From Brassica napus (Eukaryota > Streptophyta > Magnoliopsida > Brassicales > Brassicaceae), in contig NC_063446.1 of the NCBI RefSeq assembly GCF_020379485.1, positions 13,129,597 to 13,193,596 of the forward strand: a stretch of DNA of 64,000 nucleotides, in the 5' to 3' direction. The position numbers and the translations under genes are program-made. Below the pieces are notes generated by a model. It had not been told where the DNA came from, made no database searches, and saw only the letters and a list, made by a program, of their open reading frames with translations. Shown piece by piece: positions 11,510 through 24,166 of the stretch. Numbering within the stretch: the first letter of the stretch is position 1; every line of letters begins with the position of its first letter.

Positions 11510-14500
11510 ACCCAAAACAGTTTTTTTAGCACAAAAATATATGAGAAATTTGTTCTGACTCAAAACTTGATTTTAACCCCAAAATTATCATAAACTTAAT
11601 CAAATGTAAAACTAACTTAAAATACTAGTGAAATTACAATCAATCTCTTATTACCAAACAAAAAACCATAATTCATTTTTAAGAATATAACTCCGTAGAG
11701 TCTTCTAATATTTTGTAAGTCTTTTGAGGTTTTGTAAATCTTCTATCTCATATAGTAGATCTTAAAAATAATTTACAAATTTTGTAAAAAATATTTTGAT
11801 AGGAAAAAATTGAAATCACGTAATTATAAACAGTTGTAAGTGATATAAATTAAAATACAATAAAATTGAATTATTTTCAACATAGATAAATGAAAGTAGT
11901 GAGTTATGATATTCTTTGGTTTAGAGTTTGACAACATATGTTGTAGTGTATGTATTCTTAGGGTTAGATTTTCGAATCTTAACATTTTTATGAAAAAAAT
12001 ATATTTTGACATAAATGTATTTAGTTTTGTGTATATTAAACAATTTTTAAGTTTAATGAACTGTTTGTTTCTATTTAATTAGTTATTTGAGTTTAGGATT
12101 TATATTTAGGGTCTAGACGACTTCCAGGAAGTCTTCTGGTGATTAGTATTTTATCAGTTAGAAGCCTTCCCTGAAAGTCTTATGACTCCCGCTAAAAATA
12201 TTTTAGTTTCCCGCTAAAAATATTTTAGTTTCTAGAAGACTTACTTGGTAAATCTTCTGAATCAAAATTTTTTAACTTTATTGGAATTTTTGTCTCCATT
12301 TATAAGGAAAATTGACACATTTTATCTCTTCTTCTCAAATGGCTATAACAAAAATGTAATGTTTCTCATTCTAAAACTCTCAAACCTCTCTCCAATCTCT
12401 TTGAACTTAAAAACACCAAATTTTATATCAATTTATAGTTATTTCATGTTTTCTCACTGATTCATTTTACTTTTGTAGGTTTTTCATTACATATTTCTCA
12501 TATTTAACTCCTTTAAAGGTAAATCTATAAATCATATTTCCTTATCTAGTAACATATTGTTGCTTAAAGCTCTTACTTTCTGAAAATTCTTTTGGTTGTA
12601 TTATACTCTTATATTATTTTTGAAGTTTTCCTATGTTTTGAAGTCATTTGAATACTTTTGGATATACATGTTTTTCAGATGTGAGACAGACGTGGAAGAC
12701 TTCCTTGGATCTGGAAGACTTCTTGCGGAGTCTTTTTCATGTCTCATCTTTCATTTCAGATCTGAGTGTTTTGGTAAGCTTATATGTCTGATTTTTCTTT
12801 ATTTCGTAACATTTGGTTGCTTAAAACTCTTATATTTTTCACAATTTATCATTTTTTGTAAACACCAAACTTTATATCAATTTATTTTCATTACATAGTT
12901 CTCATCTTCCACTCCTTTAAAGGTAGATCTATAAATCATATTTTCTTATTTTGTAATCCCTTGTTGCTTAAAGCTCTTACTTTAAAAAAATCATTTTGGT
13001 TGTTTTAAACTCTTACCTTATTTTTGAAAATTTTCTATGTTTTGAAGCCATTTGAATGTTTTTGGATATGCAGATTTTTCAGATCTGAGACAGACTTGGA
13101 AGACTTCCACTTCCAAGGAAGTCTTCTAGAAGTCTTCTAACATTTAATGCAGTAGACGACTTCCTGGAAGTCTTCTGAGAAAGTCTTTTCCTATGTCAAG
13201 TGGAGTCTAAGCTTGTCTTTGTGGAGGAATGAGCTATAATAGTTTTGTTTATTGTCTTTTTTGTAATTTGTGTGTGTACTCTTTAAGTTGTGAATTCTTT
13301 TGTAAATTTGAAAAGATATTAATGAAAAAATTTGGTAAATATGTTCATGTCTACAATATTATATTGCCAAAAGTACTTGACATTATTGAAGTTATTGATA
13401 CTTCAATAGCAAAACACAATAACACAAAAAAATAGTCAAATTTACTACAACTAATAGAGAAAACTTCTCAAGAAAATTTAGTCAAATTCATAAAAGATCA
13501 AACATTACATTAGTTCAAACCTATAACAGTTTCATTAGAAGTCTTCTGGGAAGTCTTCCGGAAGACTTCTTCTCACAAGACTTTTTGGAAGACTTCAATT
13601 TCAAGCGGAAAATTTAAATATAAGGGGAAAATTTAAGGGGGAAATTAAAATTTAATCGGAAAACTCTAATTTTAAGTGAAAATTAAAATTGCAAATTTTA
13701 TGAAAGTTAAAAAATATATTTTATGATCTAAGAAGACACATTAAACCATATGACTTGATATTTTTGAAGTTACTTAACACTTTTGAAAGTTAAAAAGTAT
13801 ATATATTAAAGTTGAAAATACAAGTTTTACAAAAACTAACGTAGAAAACTTTTGGGGAAGTCTTCTCTCATTATCTAGAAACATTAATAAGCATGAATAT
13901 TGTTAACCTCATAATTATCACCAGTTAAATTATGAATTTCATTCACGAGCTCCAATATTGACTAATATATATGAATTAATAAAAAAAATGTTAAAAAGTA
14001 TTTTTATAGTTTTAGAGAAAATAAAATTTTATTAAACATTGACTAGATGACATCCACGGAAGTCGTCCGGAAGACTTACACGGATGTCTTCTGATCAATG
14101 CAAAGATTAGTTTTGCGATTGACTTTATGTGTCAGAAATTTGACTTTTCCTAGACGACTTACATGGAAGCCGTCTAGGATAAATAGGTTAGTTTTGCATT
14201 TGACCGGATTGTGTCGGAAATTTAATTTTTCCTAGACGACTTACACGGAAGTCGTCCAACAGAAAAATAAAATTTTAATATTTATTTTTTTCTAGACGAC
14301 TTCCATGTAAGTCATTTCAGGTTATTTTTGCAATTAAAAAATAAAACTAAAATATTTTAATTTATCTGGACGACTTCCATGTAAGTTTACACGGAAGTCT
14401 TCTGTAATAACCAAGGTTTGACCAAAATCTCGGAATAAAATTTTAAAAGACTTCCGTGTAAGTCGTCTACCGGAAGACTTATATGGAGTCGTCCGGATAA

Positions 14501-15385
14501 AATTAAATATTTAAGTTTTATTTTTCAATTGTAAAAGTAACCTGAAACGACTTACTTGGAAGCCGTCTACTAAAAATTAAATATTTAATTTTTATTTTTC
14601 TGCTGGATGACTTTCGTGTTATTCGATTAGGAAGAGTCAAAATTTTGACACAATCCGGTCAAATGAAAAACTAACTTGTTTATCCTATACGACTTACCGG
14701 AAAGTCTTCTCTAACGTTTTTGAAAACAAAGAAAACCAAAAGACTTCCAAAGAAATCGTCTTTAAAGACACACATAAAGTCAATTGCGAAACTAACCTAT
14801 GCATTGACCAGAAGACTTCCGTGTAAGTCTTCTCGTCGGAGACGACTGACTTACACGGAAGTCTTCTAAGAGACATATCAGGAAAATAAAATGATTTCAT
14901 AGCTTTAACCAGTGAGATAACTTGTTTAGCTTCTCTAACCACACAATACTTCACCATCAAAACAACCTACTTGTTAATGACCACGAATCATGAGCTTGAA
15001 TGGTTCTATGAACCTTAAAAAATTTAGAATCAAAATCTTTGGGTTTTTGGATGAATATAGAGAGAAAGTAAAAGAGATGTTGTTTTTAGTTCATAAGAAA
15101 TGAGATAGAAGGAGTAAAAATCGATTTTTATGTGCATTAAGAGCTTCAAATTGATTATACATGGTGGTTTGTGTATTGATAGAAATGACAATATTGCAAA
15201 TACTTGATGAAAATGAGGATGAGAGAGTAAAAAACTTATTTTCGAAAAAATGATATTTTTGTAAATAATCCAAAGTTTTGGGGTGAATATAACAAATACA
15301 AGTTTAGAATAAAATCATGGGTTAGTTTTGTGTTTGACTTTGAGTTTTGAGTCATATTTGCAAGAAGCCCAAAAAAATATTATAA
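11510..15385. mobile_element. Large unclassified repeat with GAAGTCTTC/GACGACTT palindromes
   Basis: From about 12110 to 14880 an imperfect palindrome of about 20 bp, with arms such as GAAGACTTCC/GGAAGTCTTC or GACGACTTCC/GGAAGTCGTC, recurs more than 20 times in AT-rich sequence with no gene. The outer edges look inverted relative to each other: GACTCAAAACTTGA near 11560 and, on the minus strand, GACTCAAAACTCAA near 15345. This is compatible with a non-autonomous DNA element of about 3.8 kb. I found no convincing target duplication, so class and exact ends are unknown. Confidence 0.4.
12480..13085 (+). repeat. Direct duplication inside the palindromic repeat region
   Basis: About 12485-12675 and 12895-13085 match: CTCCTTTAAAGGTA, ATCTATAAATCATATTT, TTGTTGCTTAAAGCTCTTAC, TCTATGTTTTGAAG and TTTTTGGATAT occur in the same order about 410 bp apart. 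Each copy is followed by TTTTTCAGAT, GTGAGACAGAC or CTGAGACAGAC, and a GGAAGACTTCC palindrome. Confidence 0.7.
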
Positions 15386-15574
15386 ATTATAAAAAAAAAT
15401 TACGTAGATGATCTTACAAAAACCTTTTATGAAAATTCTCGTCGACTAAACCATCATAAGCGGCTTTATAAAAATCCATGTCTAATGATTCTCTTAAAAA
15501 ATTATGCATAATTCGTATCTTCAAAATTCCTAACACATACCTCTTAATGTAAAAATTCCTGAGCCTCCACGTCA

Positions 15575-15735
15575 GCAGGTAAGTGAGTTCCACTTTTAAA
15601 AAATATGAAAAAGTGTCAAGTCTGTGACTCGAATCCGGATTACTGAGATATAAACACCAACATTTATACCACTAAACTAAATGATACTTTGTACATTGAT
15701 GACCGAAACTAATATATATTTATGAAGGTCGGTTT
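15575..15735 (-). repeat. tRNA-like segment in Helitron copy 1
   Basis: On the minus strand the segment contains TTAGTTTAGTGGTATAAATG (box A-like) and, about 40 bp on, GGATTCGAGTCACAG (box B-like), followed by a T-rich stretch. It matches 17910-18062 closely. It cannot fold as an intact tRNA by eye and is better read as a tRNA-derived or SINE-like passenger. Confidence 0.5.
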
Positions 15736-16194
15736 AATAATGTCCCACAAATAAATGAAATGATTTACAAATCATGTTCTCTATTATTTGCTAATTGATT
15801 TGTGGGCTTATTTTTTAAACTCGCTATCCCATCTATTACATCAGCTTATACATTTGATTAAAGCATAAACCTATCTTAATAAACCATAAAACTGGCCCTA
15901 AAAAGCCTGCAAGTCATCAGCTCTTCGTCTTCGACTGAGACCTTTGGTTTTCCCAATCCTGCGCCTCCCCTCCAATACACAGACGCTACTGTCTAAACTT
16001 CTCCAATCAAATCCATGGAACTCTTAGTCTCCCTCTATCTCTTCATCTCCCCCTCTTTACGAACACCATCAAAAACGCTGGCGTCTCATAACTGATACGA
16101 ACGGCTTCGCTATATATAGGTCATGCTAGATCCACGAGTCCAACCTCTCATATCTACGAGCACTGTTTTTTTCAATTGTTGAGCATGTCTGTCT

Positions 16195-17220
16195 CTGATG
16201 CTATTGTCGTCCTCCCCACCACCTTCAACGCTCTCCGCCTTTGTCGGTCTTCTCAAGTTTGTTGTTGGCCGTCTCCTCAGCTACCGGGATCCCCGTAACA
16301 TCAATAAAAATGGTGAATTTATGGGAATCACCCTCCTTTTGCTAGAAGAGAAGGTATCGTCATCTTCACTCTAACATGAATGATTTCTTCCTTTCATATT
16401 TCATAAAAACTAAAACTATTGGTCTACGTATTTAACTCTTTTTACCGACAATCTTTACGGACGGCAGCGATCGTAGATGATAGGTTTGAAGTTGGAAGAT
16501 GGACAGAGGTTCGATCATCTCCTGGCTCTTGCTAACACAAACTTAGAACCCCCGGTATAGTTTTATATATCACAGTCAAATTTCTCCAACGACGTACATT
16601 CATATTAGCTATTGATTCTTAATTCCATTTGTTAACTTTCAGATGTTGTTGGCCAAAAACGTTTTCTGCTAGGCACTGACCTCAAAAACGCCTCAACAAC
16701 TACTCGGCTTATGGTTTGTTTTAATCTCATTGACCCAAGCCCGCTTTCACATAATTGTCATGTTTTTATCCATTTGCTCCTGCTTTAAGAAAACTTATAT
16801 AATCTCATACACCAGTACGGTGGTCGTGTACTTGCTTTGTGTGACTGACGATGATGCGGCCCCTTTAGGGGTCTTATGAACTCAGATGATATAACCCAGT
16901 TTGTCATGGTGGTCACCACGGTCAGTCCAAAAAATATTTAGGGATAGTCATCTTTTTTTTCTCAAGAAACATGTTGATGCAAAACAATTTCTGCTGAATA
17001 TAGTACTTTCATGCATATATTTAACAGAATAACATCATCTAATATAACACACACGTACAACTGTGTTTCAGACTGTCAGCAGCAACAAAACTCCAGACGT
17101 GGATTTCCAATCTATACTACCAGCAGCAACTGTTAGCTACACGGTTCATGTGCCCAGGAGAGCCGAAGAAGTTGATGAAGCAATGCCAAGCTTTGAAAAC
17201 GAAGAAAAGAGGCACGTGAG
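16195..17220 (+). pseudogene. RPA70-like OB-fold protein remnant (copy 1)
   Basis: Exon-like pieces encode NKNGEFMGITLLLLEEK (about 16300-16352), LLALANTNLEPP (about 16520), a VVGQKRFLLGTDL segment (about 16645-16690), LNSDDITQFVMVVTTV-like text (about 16870-16920) and a C-terminal SNKTPDVDFQSILPAA segment (17080-17220). They lie in order but in different frames, with stops. The family is the replication protein A large-subunit-like proteins of plant Helitrons, which bind single-stranded DNA. This copy is not translatable as one protein. Confidence 0.6.
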
Positions 17221-17904
17221 TGATTGTTTCAAGTCCATCAAACAATCATCCCCACTTAGCTTATGTGTCAATGAAATAACCATTTTCGTATGTTTTTTCC
17301 TACTTTCAACTTTGGTTGTCTTTAATTATCTTCAAACTATCTCCCACCAGGAGAAGAGTTATTTGGTCTTTAAATAAAGGGAAACGTTGATGGGTCTTTG
17401 CATTTCGTGAAAATAAGCATGTCTTTTGCTTCATGCATGAGAACATGTTTAGATAGTTACATGGCATCGACGTTAAACAATGCAACAAAGAAACCAACTA
17501 AAATTCAATAGCCACCAAAACAAAACAAAAACCCCAGAAAAAAGTGACACAAGCACACCATCATATGTTCCTCGGTGGGAATTGGGATGCAGACAACTAA
17601 ATACAAAATATATATATGTATCAACTGGTCTTCGTTCACAAAGCGCCCTACACGTAATTAACAACAAACAGCTGCCTCCCTTCATAAGTGGAGAACAATG
17701 CATACCCAGTTCATCATCACAACTCTAACCCTATAACAATAAAAGAACTTGAAAAACAACTCAAAACGTAAAATTCACAACTACAATAACCCTAGCAAAT
17801 ATTGAGATGAAACAAGAACTCTGTCCACAATCCCGCGCGCGGGGGCAATGCCCATAGTCTATAATATAATAGCACAGTTTCCTCTTTCCCGAGGCGACAC
17901 GTCA

Positions 17905-18065
17905 GTATTTTGGTGGGTCCCACTTTTAAAAAGTGTGAAAAAGTGTCAAGCCTGTGAATCGAACACGGGTTATTGAGATATTAACACCAGCATTTATACC
18001 ACTAAACTAAAGGATACTTTGTACATTGATGGCCGAAACTAATATATATTTATGAAGGTCGGAAA
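17905..18065 (-). repeat. tRNA-like segment in Helitron copy 2
   Basis: On the minus strand TAGTTTAGTGGTATAAATGC resembles a pol III box A, and CCGTGTTCGATTCACAG a box B, with a T-run after it. It is closely similar to the block at 15575-15735, so it predates or travelled with the Helitron duplication. Confidence 0.5.
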
Positions 18066-18469
18066 CCTTTGCTTCTTAGGTTTTCTCGGTGGGCCGGGCC
18101 TACAAGTGTATTATGAGTTTTATTTTTAAATTAGGTTCATCACGTTATATGAAAAAAAAACAATTATAGTTTTTTCATATTGTAAACTGTCTTCGTTTAA
18201 CACGAGTTAGGGTTCTTTTCATCATTGTCTCAGACAAGTCTGAATTACAGAGTTGCGCCGTGTATCTGTTCGTAATCTAATTTTTAACCGGTGAACTCTT
18301 CATCTCCCCATCTTAAATCGCTTAATCTTATATGTTCCTGATTTGTAGCATTTCTATAAACCATATATATATATGATTCTCATCTTTGATGAACCCAATC
18401 TGCATCTCCACAAAACTCATTGATTCTTCTTAGCTTTAACGATCTTCTAGAAAATGTCTCTCTGCCTCT

Positions 18470-19155
18470 CCAGTTTCTCAAACCGGCGTTTGCGGCATCC
18501 GTCACTCAACCTTCAAGTCTCTCCGGGTAGGTCATAGTAGTCAGAGCATAGCCTCTAACCTCCTCGCTTATGGGATTCCCTGAACTTCAAGAAAGACAAT
18601 GAGTTTATGGGAATCACGGTTCTCTTCCTTGATGAAAAGGTAAGTTAATCTTTGATTTATCACACTTATTTAATATAATTGTTTTTAATTGATTTTCTGA
18701 TTCTTTGTTAAATAATATTATTTACAGATTCCGTGATTCATGAGTTTATTCCCGCCGGACGTGCTAATCATTACATGCCATCTTTGAAAGTCGGTTCCAT
18801 TGTGAAAGTTTATCGTTTTGAGGTTGCTAGGTGCTCAAGCATGTATAAGATAATTGATCATCAATTCCTCATTCGTTTCATCTCACCAACTATTATTGAT
18901 GAAGTTATCTCGGGTGCTCCAGAGATCAATCTCCAATCATAATTAGACTGTTTGACAATTTTCAAGTGATTGCGAACACAAACCTAGAACTCCCAGGTAT
19001 ATTATCATATTGCATTTGGGTTTATAATATGTTTCGTTATCATAACTGATATTTAAACTCGCAGATGTGGTTGGACAAATCCGTTATGTCCAAGGCTCTG
19101 ACCTTAGCAAAGAAACAACTCCAAGTCGTTATCCGTCTCCTCATTGATCCATAAG
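18470..19155 (+). pseudogene. RPA70-like OB-fold protein remnant (copy 2)
   Basis: The first exon ends with WDSLNFKKDNEFMGITVLFL followed by DEK and a GTAAGT donor (about 18640). The next exon (about 18728-18942) encodes DSVIHEFIPAGRANHY, KVGSIVKVYRFEVARCSSMY and LIRFISPTIIDEVISGAPE, the OB-fold core of the Helitron-associated RPA1 family. Splicing at the visible AG shifts the frame by one base into a stop, so the junction is broken. A later piece (about 18960-19150) has ANTNLELP and VVGQIRYVQGSDL. The family binds single-stranded DNA during rolling-circle transposition. This copy is inactive. Confidence 0.7.
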
Positions 19156-20190
19156 AAATAATCAACACACAATTCCCTTTATATTATTATCTATATTGTG
19201 CTAACATCAATAATCAAAAATATTTTCTACCCAAATTTTTTGGGTCATTCCAAAACCAATCACCTCAACTAAAACTCAACGACACATATATCGAGTCTGC
19301 TAAACAAATACAAACTACCCGGCCAGCTATTTAACAATTTACAAACTTACTTTCGCAACGAAGAAGACGAAGACGACAACCAAGATCAGTGAAATTACCT
19401 AAACAAAAAAACATAGTAAGTTATGAACTCTGATAAATACAACTAACAATGATTTTTGTTTACATATTACCCATCAAATAAAAGATAAACAAACACATCC
19501 ACAACAGAAGATAAAAGAGACAATCCCGACAAACACAAAGGCGGCAACAACAGCTTCACCTGCTCACTCCTCTTGTCTTATAAAAATAGCTTACATGTCC
19601 AATCTCAACAGGCCAATGCTATTGTCTTCTTATGAAAAATACATAAATTCGTTTAAAACTCATTAAAACCCAAATACTCAGAACTATCACTCATTTTATA
19701 GTTATTTCTACAAGTCTTCATGTATTTGTTTTAAAGGTCCGGTAAGAGCAACAAGTTTAAAAATAAAATAAAAACATATAACAAACCTAATAAGGATAAT
19801 AAAAATTATTACTTAATACACAAAACTTACACAACTAAACTAGAAAAAAAATATCCAGAAACAAAAGATACTCTCAACAACTTTAATATAATTTATGTAC
19901 TCTCAACAGTACAAGAAACAAATTAAAAAGACAAACAAACAATAAGTCTCAGTGACACAGCAAACAACAACACGAACTATATCAGTCACATTACTAACAC
20001 AGTTTAGTCATTCATAAGTGGAGAACAATGCATACACAGTTCATCATCACAACTCTAACCCTATAACAATAAAAAAAACTTGAAAAACAACTCAAAACAC
20101 AAAATTCACAACTACAATAACCCTAGCAAATATTGAGATGAAATAAGAACTCTGTCTACAACTCCGCGCTTGCGCGGAGGCAATGCCCCT

Positions 20191-20572
<382 letters not shown>

Positions 20573-20610
20573 GAAGCTACATAAGTATATACCGCATAAA
20601 AAACTAAACA

Positions 20611-23600
20611 ATGTCGACAGAGTTGACGGAGGAGGAGTCGTTGTCCGGCAAGGATTACCAAGATCCACCGCGTGTTAAAATTTTCGAGGCGAGGGAGCTA
20701 GGCAAATGGTCCTTCTATAGAGCAGTGATCGCTGAGTTCATAGCTACTCTCCTCTTTCTATACATCACCGTCTTGACAGTCATCGGTTTCAAGAGCCAGA
20801 CGGATCTCCAAACGGGTGGTGGAGCCTGCGCCAGCGTCGGCCTTCTTGGCATCTCTTGGGCCTTCGGTGGCATGATCTTCATCCTTGTCTACTGCACTGC
20901 AGGCATCTCTGGTCTATTTTCTTCTCTGTTGCTTCCTTATAAGTAATATCCATCTTTTGCATCCTCTATAGATGTTTTAGTACCATCGACCATATAGCTC
21001 TCATTTCATCTTATGTGAGTTTTCAGATTTTTAGCAGTTAAAACAATAAGTTTTCACAAATCCATTACATGATTTTTTTTTGATTAACCTGGGTATCCGA
21101 GACCTATGGGCCGTTACATAATTTGCATAGTTAGTTAATGAACATGCATCATAATTCAAGGCTCTTAAGAGGCTCGTAACAAAGAAGCAATATTTCCAAA
21201 AAAAAAAACTAAATGAAACAACTATAATCCTCTAATGATTAATGAAACACAATGATGACCACTATACAGATGTGGTAAGAAAACATAGCTTTCAACAAAA
21301 TTTATATTCCCACCTATTTAGCTGTTTCTAAAGATGTATGTTTCAGATTTTTTTTCAAGAAGATTAATGTTTTATTAGTCCTACGTAAAATTAATGTTCC
21401 ATATCTCATAATTCACGCATACCAATAAGTTCATTTCAATGTAAAATTTATATTAAATCAACAACTTTAATTACTTGATGTTACATTTGATATTCCAAAT
21501 ATTTACTGAGAGTGTGAAAACTAGGCATGTGACTTATTATCCGAAATCCGGATTCGATCCGAGATCCACTCCGGATCCGCTTCGAAAATAGGATATCCGG
21601 GGTGTCCGGATCCGAATCCGGATAGTAAAATCTTGGATCCGTGCAAACCGAATCCGGATCCGGATATCTTAATTTTTAGGTCCGGATATCCGGATCCGGA
21701 TCCGTATTTTTAAAATACATTAAATTTTTAAATTTTATTAATATTTATATTTGATATATTAATATTTATACATGAATTAATCTTATAATATTATATTTTA
21801 GTTTTTACAATATTATAAACATATATAAATATATTTATAAATATTTAATTTATGTATTATATTAAAAAAAATAGTATTTTTTGTTAAAAAAAATTATTTT
21901 TAATTATTTTGACGGATCCGGATCCGGATCCGGATATCCGCGGATAATAGAATATCGAGACGGATATCCGAAACCCGGATATCCGGAAACCATGAATCCG
22001 GATCCGGATATTAAATCCACGGATCCGACGGATCCGGATCCGGATCCGGATACCCTAAATTTCCTGGATATCCGGATCCGTCCCAGGGCTAGTGAAAACA
22101 CACCGAAGTTCACAATTTCAAAGGAAAAAAAAAACTGAGGAAGTAATTAGCTTACTTGATTAAAATACTAACCCTCAGCTGTTTCAGCTGGTTTAATGAA
22201 ATTAATAATCATATATACATGTGCGTGTGTACATAGGTGGGCACATTAACCCCGCAGTGACGTTTGGACTATTCTTGGCTAGCAAAGTGTCGTTGGTGAG
22301 AGCTATATCATACATAGTGGCTCAGTGTCTCGGAGCGACTTGCGGAGTTGGTTTGGTGAAAGTCTTTCAGAAGACTTATTACAACCGTTATGGCGGTGGA
22401 GCCAACGTCCTCGCCGATGGATACAACGTTGGTGTTGGTGTTGGTGCTGAGATTATCGGCACTTTTGTCCTCGTCTACACGGTCTTCTCAGCTACAGACC
22501 CCAAGCGTAATGCCCGTGACTCTCACATTCCTGTAAGCAATTCCAACTTTTTTACTTTATATTTCGATAGAAACTATAACCGTTGATGTTTAAATATATT
22601 TTTATAAAAGTATCTTCGATGGTGAGTTCTTGCGTGAGTCTCTCACCAAAAAAATCTAATAATAAAAGAATAAGAAGTATGTGAGAGAATGTAAAAAAAA
22701 TAAAGAGAGGTCTTCTATATGAGAAATCCAGCAAAAAAATTGAAAGACTCAATGACTATATATCTTATTACGAATTGTCTAAATTATAAGTTCTAGATAC
22801 CCACAAAGATAGTCTTACCACAAATAATATTCTAAGTATATACGGAACAATTAATTGTGTACTATTTTAAAAGATTTAAAAAGTTGTTAACTCAAAATAC
22901 TTTTAAAACTATAACAACTAACTAGAAATTAAAGATGCTAAGTATTTCGAACTAAAATTGATAGTTTTCTTTCTCCACTTATTTTTTTTTAAAATATAGT
23001 ACTAGTGATGCCAATCAAAGTTGGAAAGAGATCAGGATATTTTTTGATTCCGTTGTCGCAACTTTGGACCCAGGGACGTAACAGAATCTAGTGCCAGCTC
23101 TAGAAAGCACTATAAATAGTTAAATACTGAACACGACCTCTTCTAGCCATTTTGGCCTAAACGAAAATAATACGGAGCAAGTAATAATAAGTGTAGCGTC
23201 TAATTTCTTCTATGAGATAAACGACGAAATTGTGTCCAATTATTTTTCATTCATCTCTTGTATCTTTCTTTGGTACCAAGACGTCCTTTCAAGATGTAAA
23301 GACATAACATCTTTGTTCAAAAAAAAAAAAAAAACATCTTTGTGATTCACGTCCCTTCATCACATTCACATGTCTTTGTATGTAAATGGTCCACTGTTCA
23401 CAACGACCCATGTGTTATATGTATTTGTACATACATGCATATTTGTACATACATGCATGTTCCATGATCTTAACATCTCCTTTCAAGAATGATTCATTAC
23501 AAAACCAAAATCTTTCAGTTATGCAACATTGTACACAGTACACACTCATTCTCTTGACTATTCTAATAATACTTGTACATATACCTCCTTCAAATTGATG

Positions 23601-24026
23601 TCAATATAATTGTTAATAACCACACGAAACTGATTTGTTTTGTGTTGAAATGAATTTATTGAAGGTATTAGCCCCATTGCCAATTGGATTTTCCGTGTTC
23701 ATGGTTCATTTAGCCACAATCCCAATCACTGGAACCGGAATTAACCCGGCTAGGAGTTTTGGAGCTGCAGTCATCTACAACAATCAAAAGGCTTGGGATG
23801 ATCAAGTTCGTATTTTTTACCACTCTATAACTAATACTCGTTTTTGAGCCCTAATTAGGTTATGAATGGAGTTATAATTTATTATAATTAAATGCAGTGG
23901 ATCTTCTGGGTGGGTCCATTTGTGGGAGCATCCATTGCAGCTTTGTACCATCAGTTTGTGTTGAGAGCTGGTGCTATGAAGGCTTATGGGTCAGTCAGGA
24001 GCCAGCTTCACGAGCTTCACGCTTAG
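20611..24026 (+). CDS. PIP2;6: Plasma-membrane aquaporin PIP2;6
   Basis: Four exons: 20611-20911, 22237-22532, 23665-23805 and 23898-24026, all with GT-AG borders in frame. They total 867 bp and encode 288 residues, the length of Arabidopsis PIP2;6 within one residue. The protein is a six-helix major intrinsic protein that conducts water through the plasma membrane. Visible hallmarks are the PIP loop [20 protein letters not shown], the first pore motif in [11 protein letters not shown], the second in [16 protein letters not shown], and a C-terminal [10 protein letters not shown] tail with a serine that is a phosphorylation site in PIP2 proteins. The short N-terminus (MSTELTEEE) is typical of PIP2, not PIP1. 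The exon pattern is standard for the family. Intron 1 is enlarged to 1325 bp by a hAT-like insertion. A 94-unit TC tract lies just upstream. Confidence 0.95.
21522..22091. mobile_element. hAT-like non-autonomous element of CCGGAT repeats, in PIP2;6 intron 1
   Basis: The ends TAGGCATG and CAGGGCTA are imperfect inverted repeats, flanked by a perfect 8-bp direct repeat GTGAAAAC (21514-21521 and 22092-22099), diagnostic of hAT transposition. The body consists of GGATCCGGATCCGGATATCC-type units on both sides of an AT-rich core, with no gene. Its architecture parallels the element at 5977-6589. Confidence 0.8.
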
Positions 24027-24166
24027 AATTTGATTTTTTTTCAAACTATCTAAGTGGTGAAGATTTCTTTGGGCTAGGAAGGAAGGAAAAAAAAATATCA
24101 AGTAATAATAATAAAATTTTATTGGTGAGTAACATTTAGTGTCGTATTTGTTACTTTGAGGGGGAG

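Larger units (their letters stand above)
15540..17857 (+). mobile_element. Helitron-like element, copy 1
   Basis: The 3' end has a perfect palindrome CCCGCGCGCGGG (17832-17843) about 14 bp before the junction with copy 2, as in Helitron 3' hairpins. About 165 bp before the end are nearly identical in copy 2. The body carries decayed RPA70-like exons, a hallmark of plant Helitrons. Near the 5' side (15580-15735) lies a tRNA-like segment also found in copy 2. The 5' end is diverged and placed only roughly. Helitrons leave no target duplication, so exact limits need a comparison of copies. Confidence 0.6.
17858..20190 (+). mobile_element. Helitron-like element, copy 2
   Basis: It starts with TCTATAATATAATAGCACAG at 17858, a typical plant Helitron 5' end (TC followed by an AT-rich stretch). 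Near the 3' end is the hairpin CTCCGCGC-TT-GCGCGGAG (20162-20179), then GGCAATGCCC, where similarity to copy 1 stops. The two elements abut directly. It carries a broken RPA70-like gene (about 18470-19150) and the tRNA-like block. The terminal CTRR signature is not clean (CTAT), so the last bases are uncertain. Confidence 0.65.

Noticed and set aside
11824..13435. Small open frames in the palindrome region
   Set aside because: AT-rich, no domain, no splice structure, and two of them lie in duplicated non-coding segments.
15575..18065. Functional tRNA genes
   Set aside because: Box A/B-like motifs are present, but no full cloverleaf could be paired, and the block occurs in both Helitron copies.
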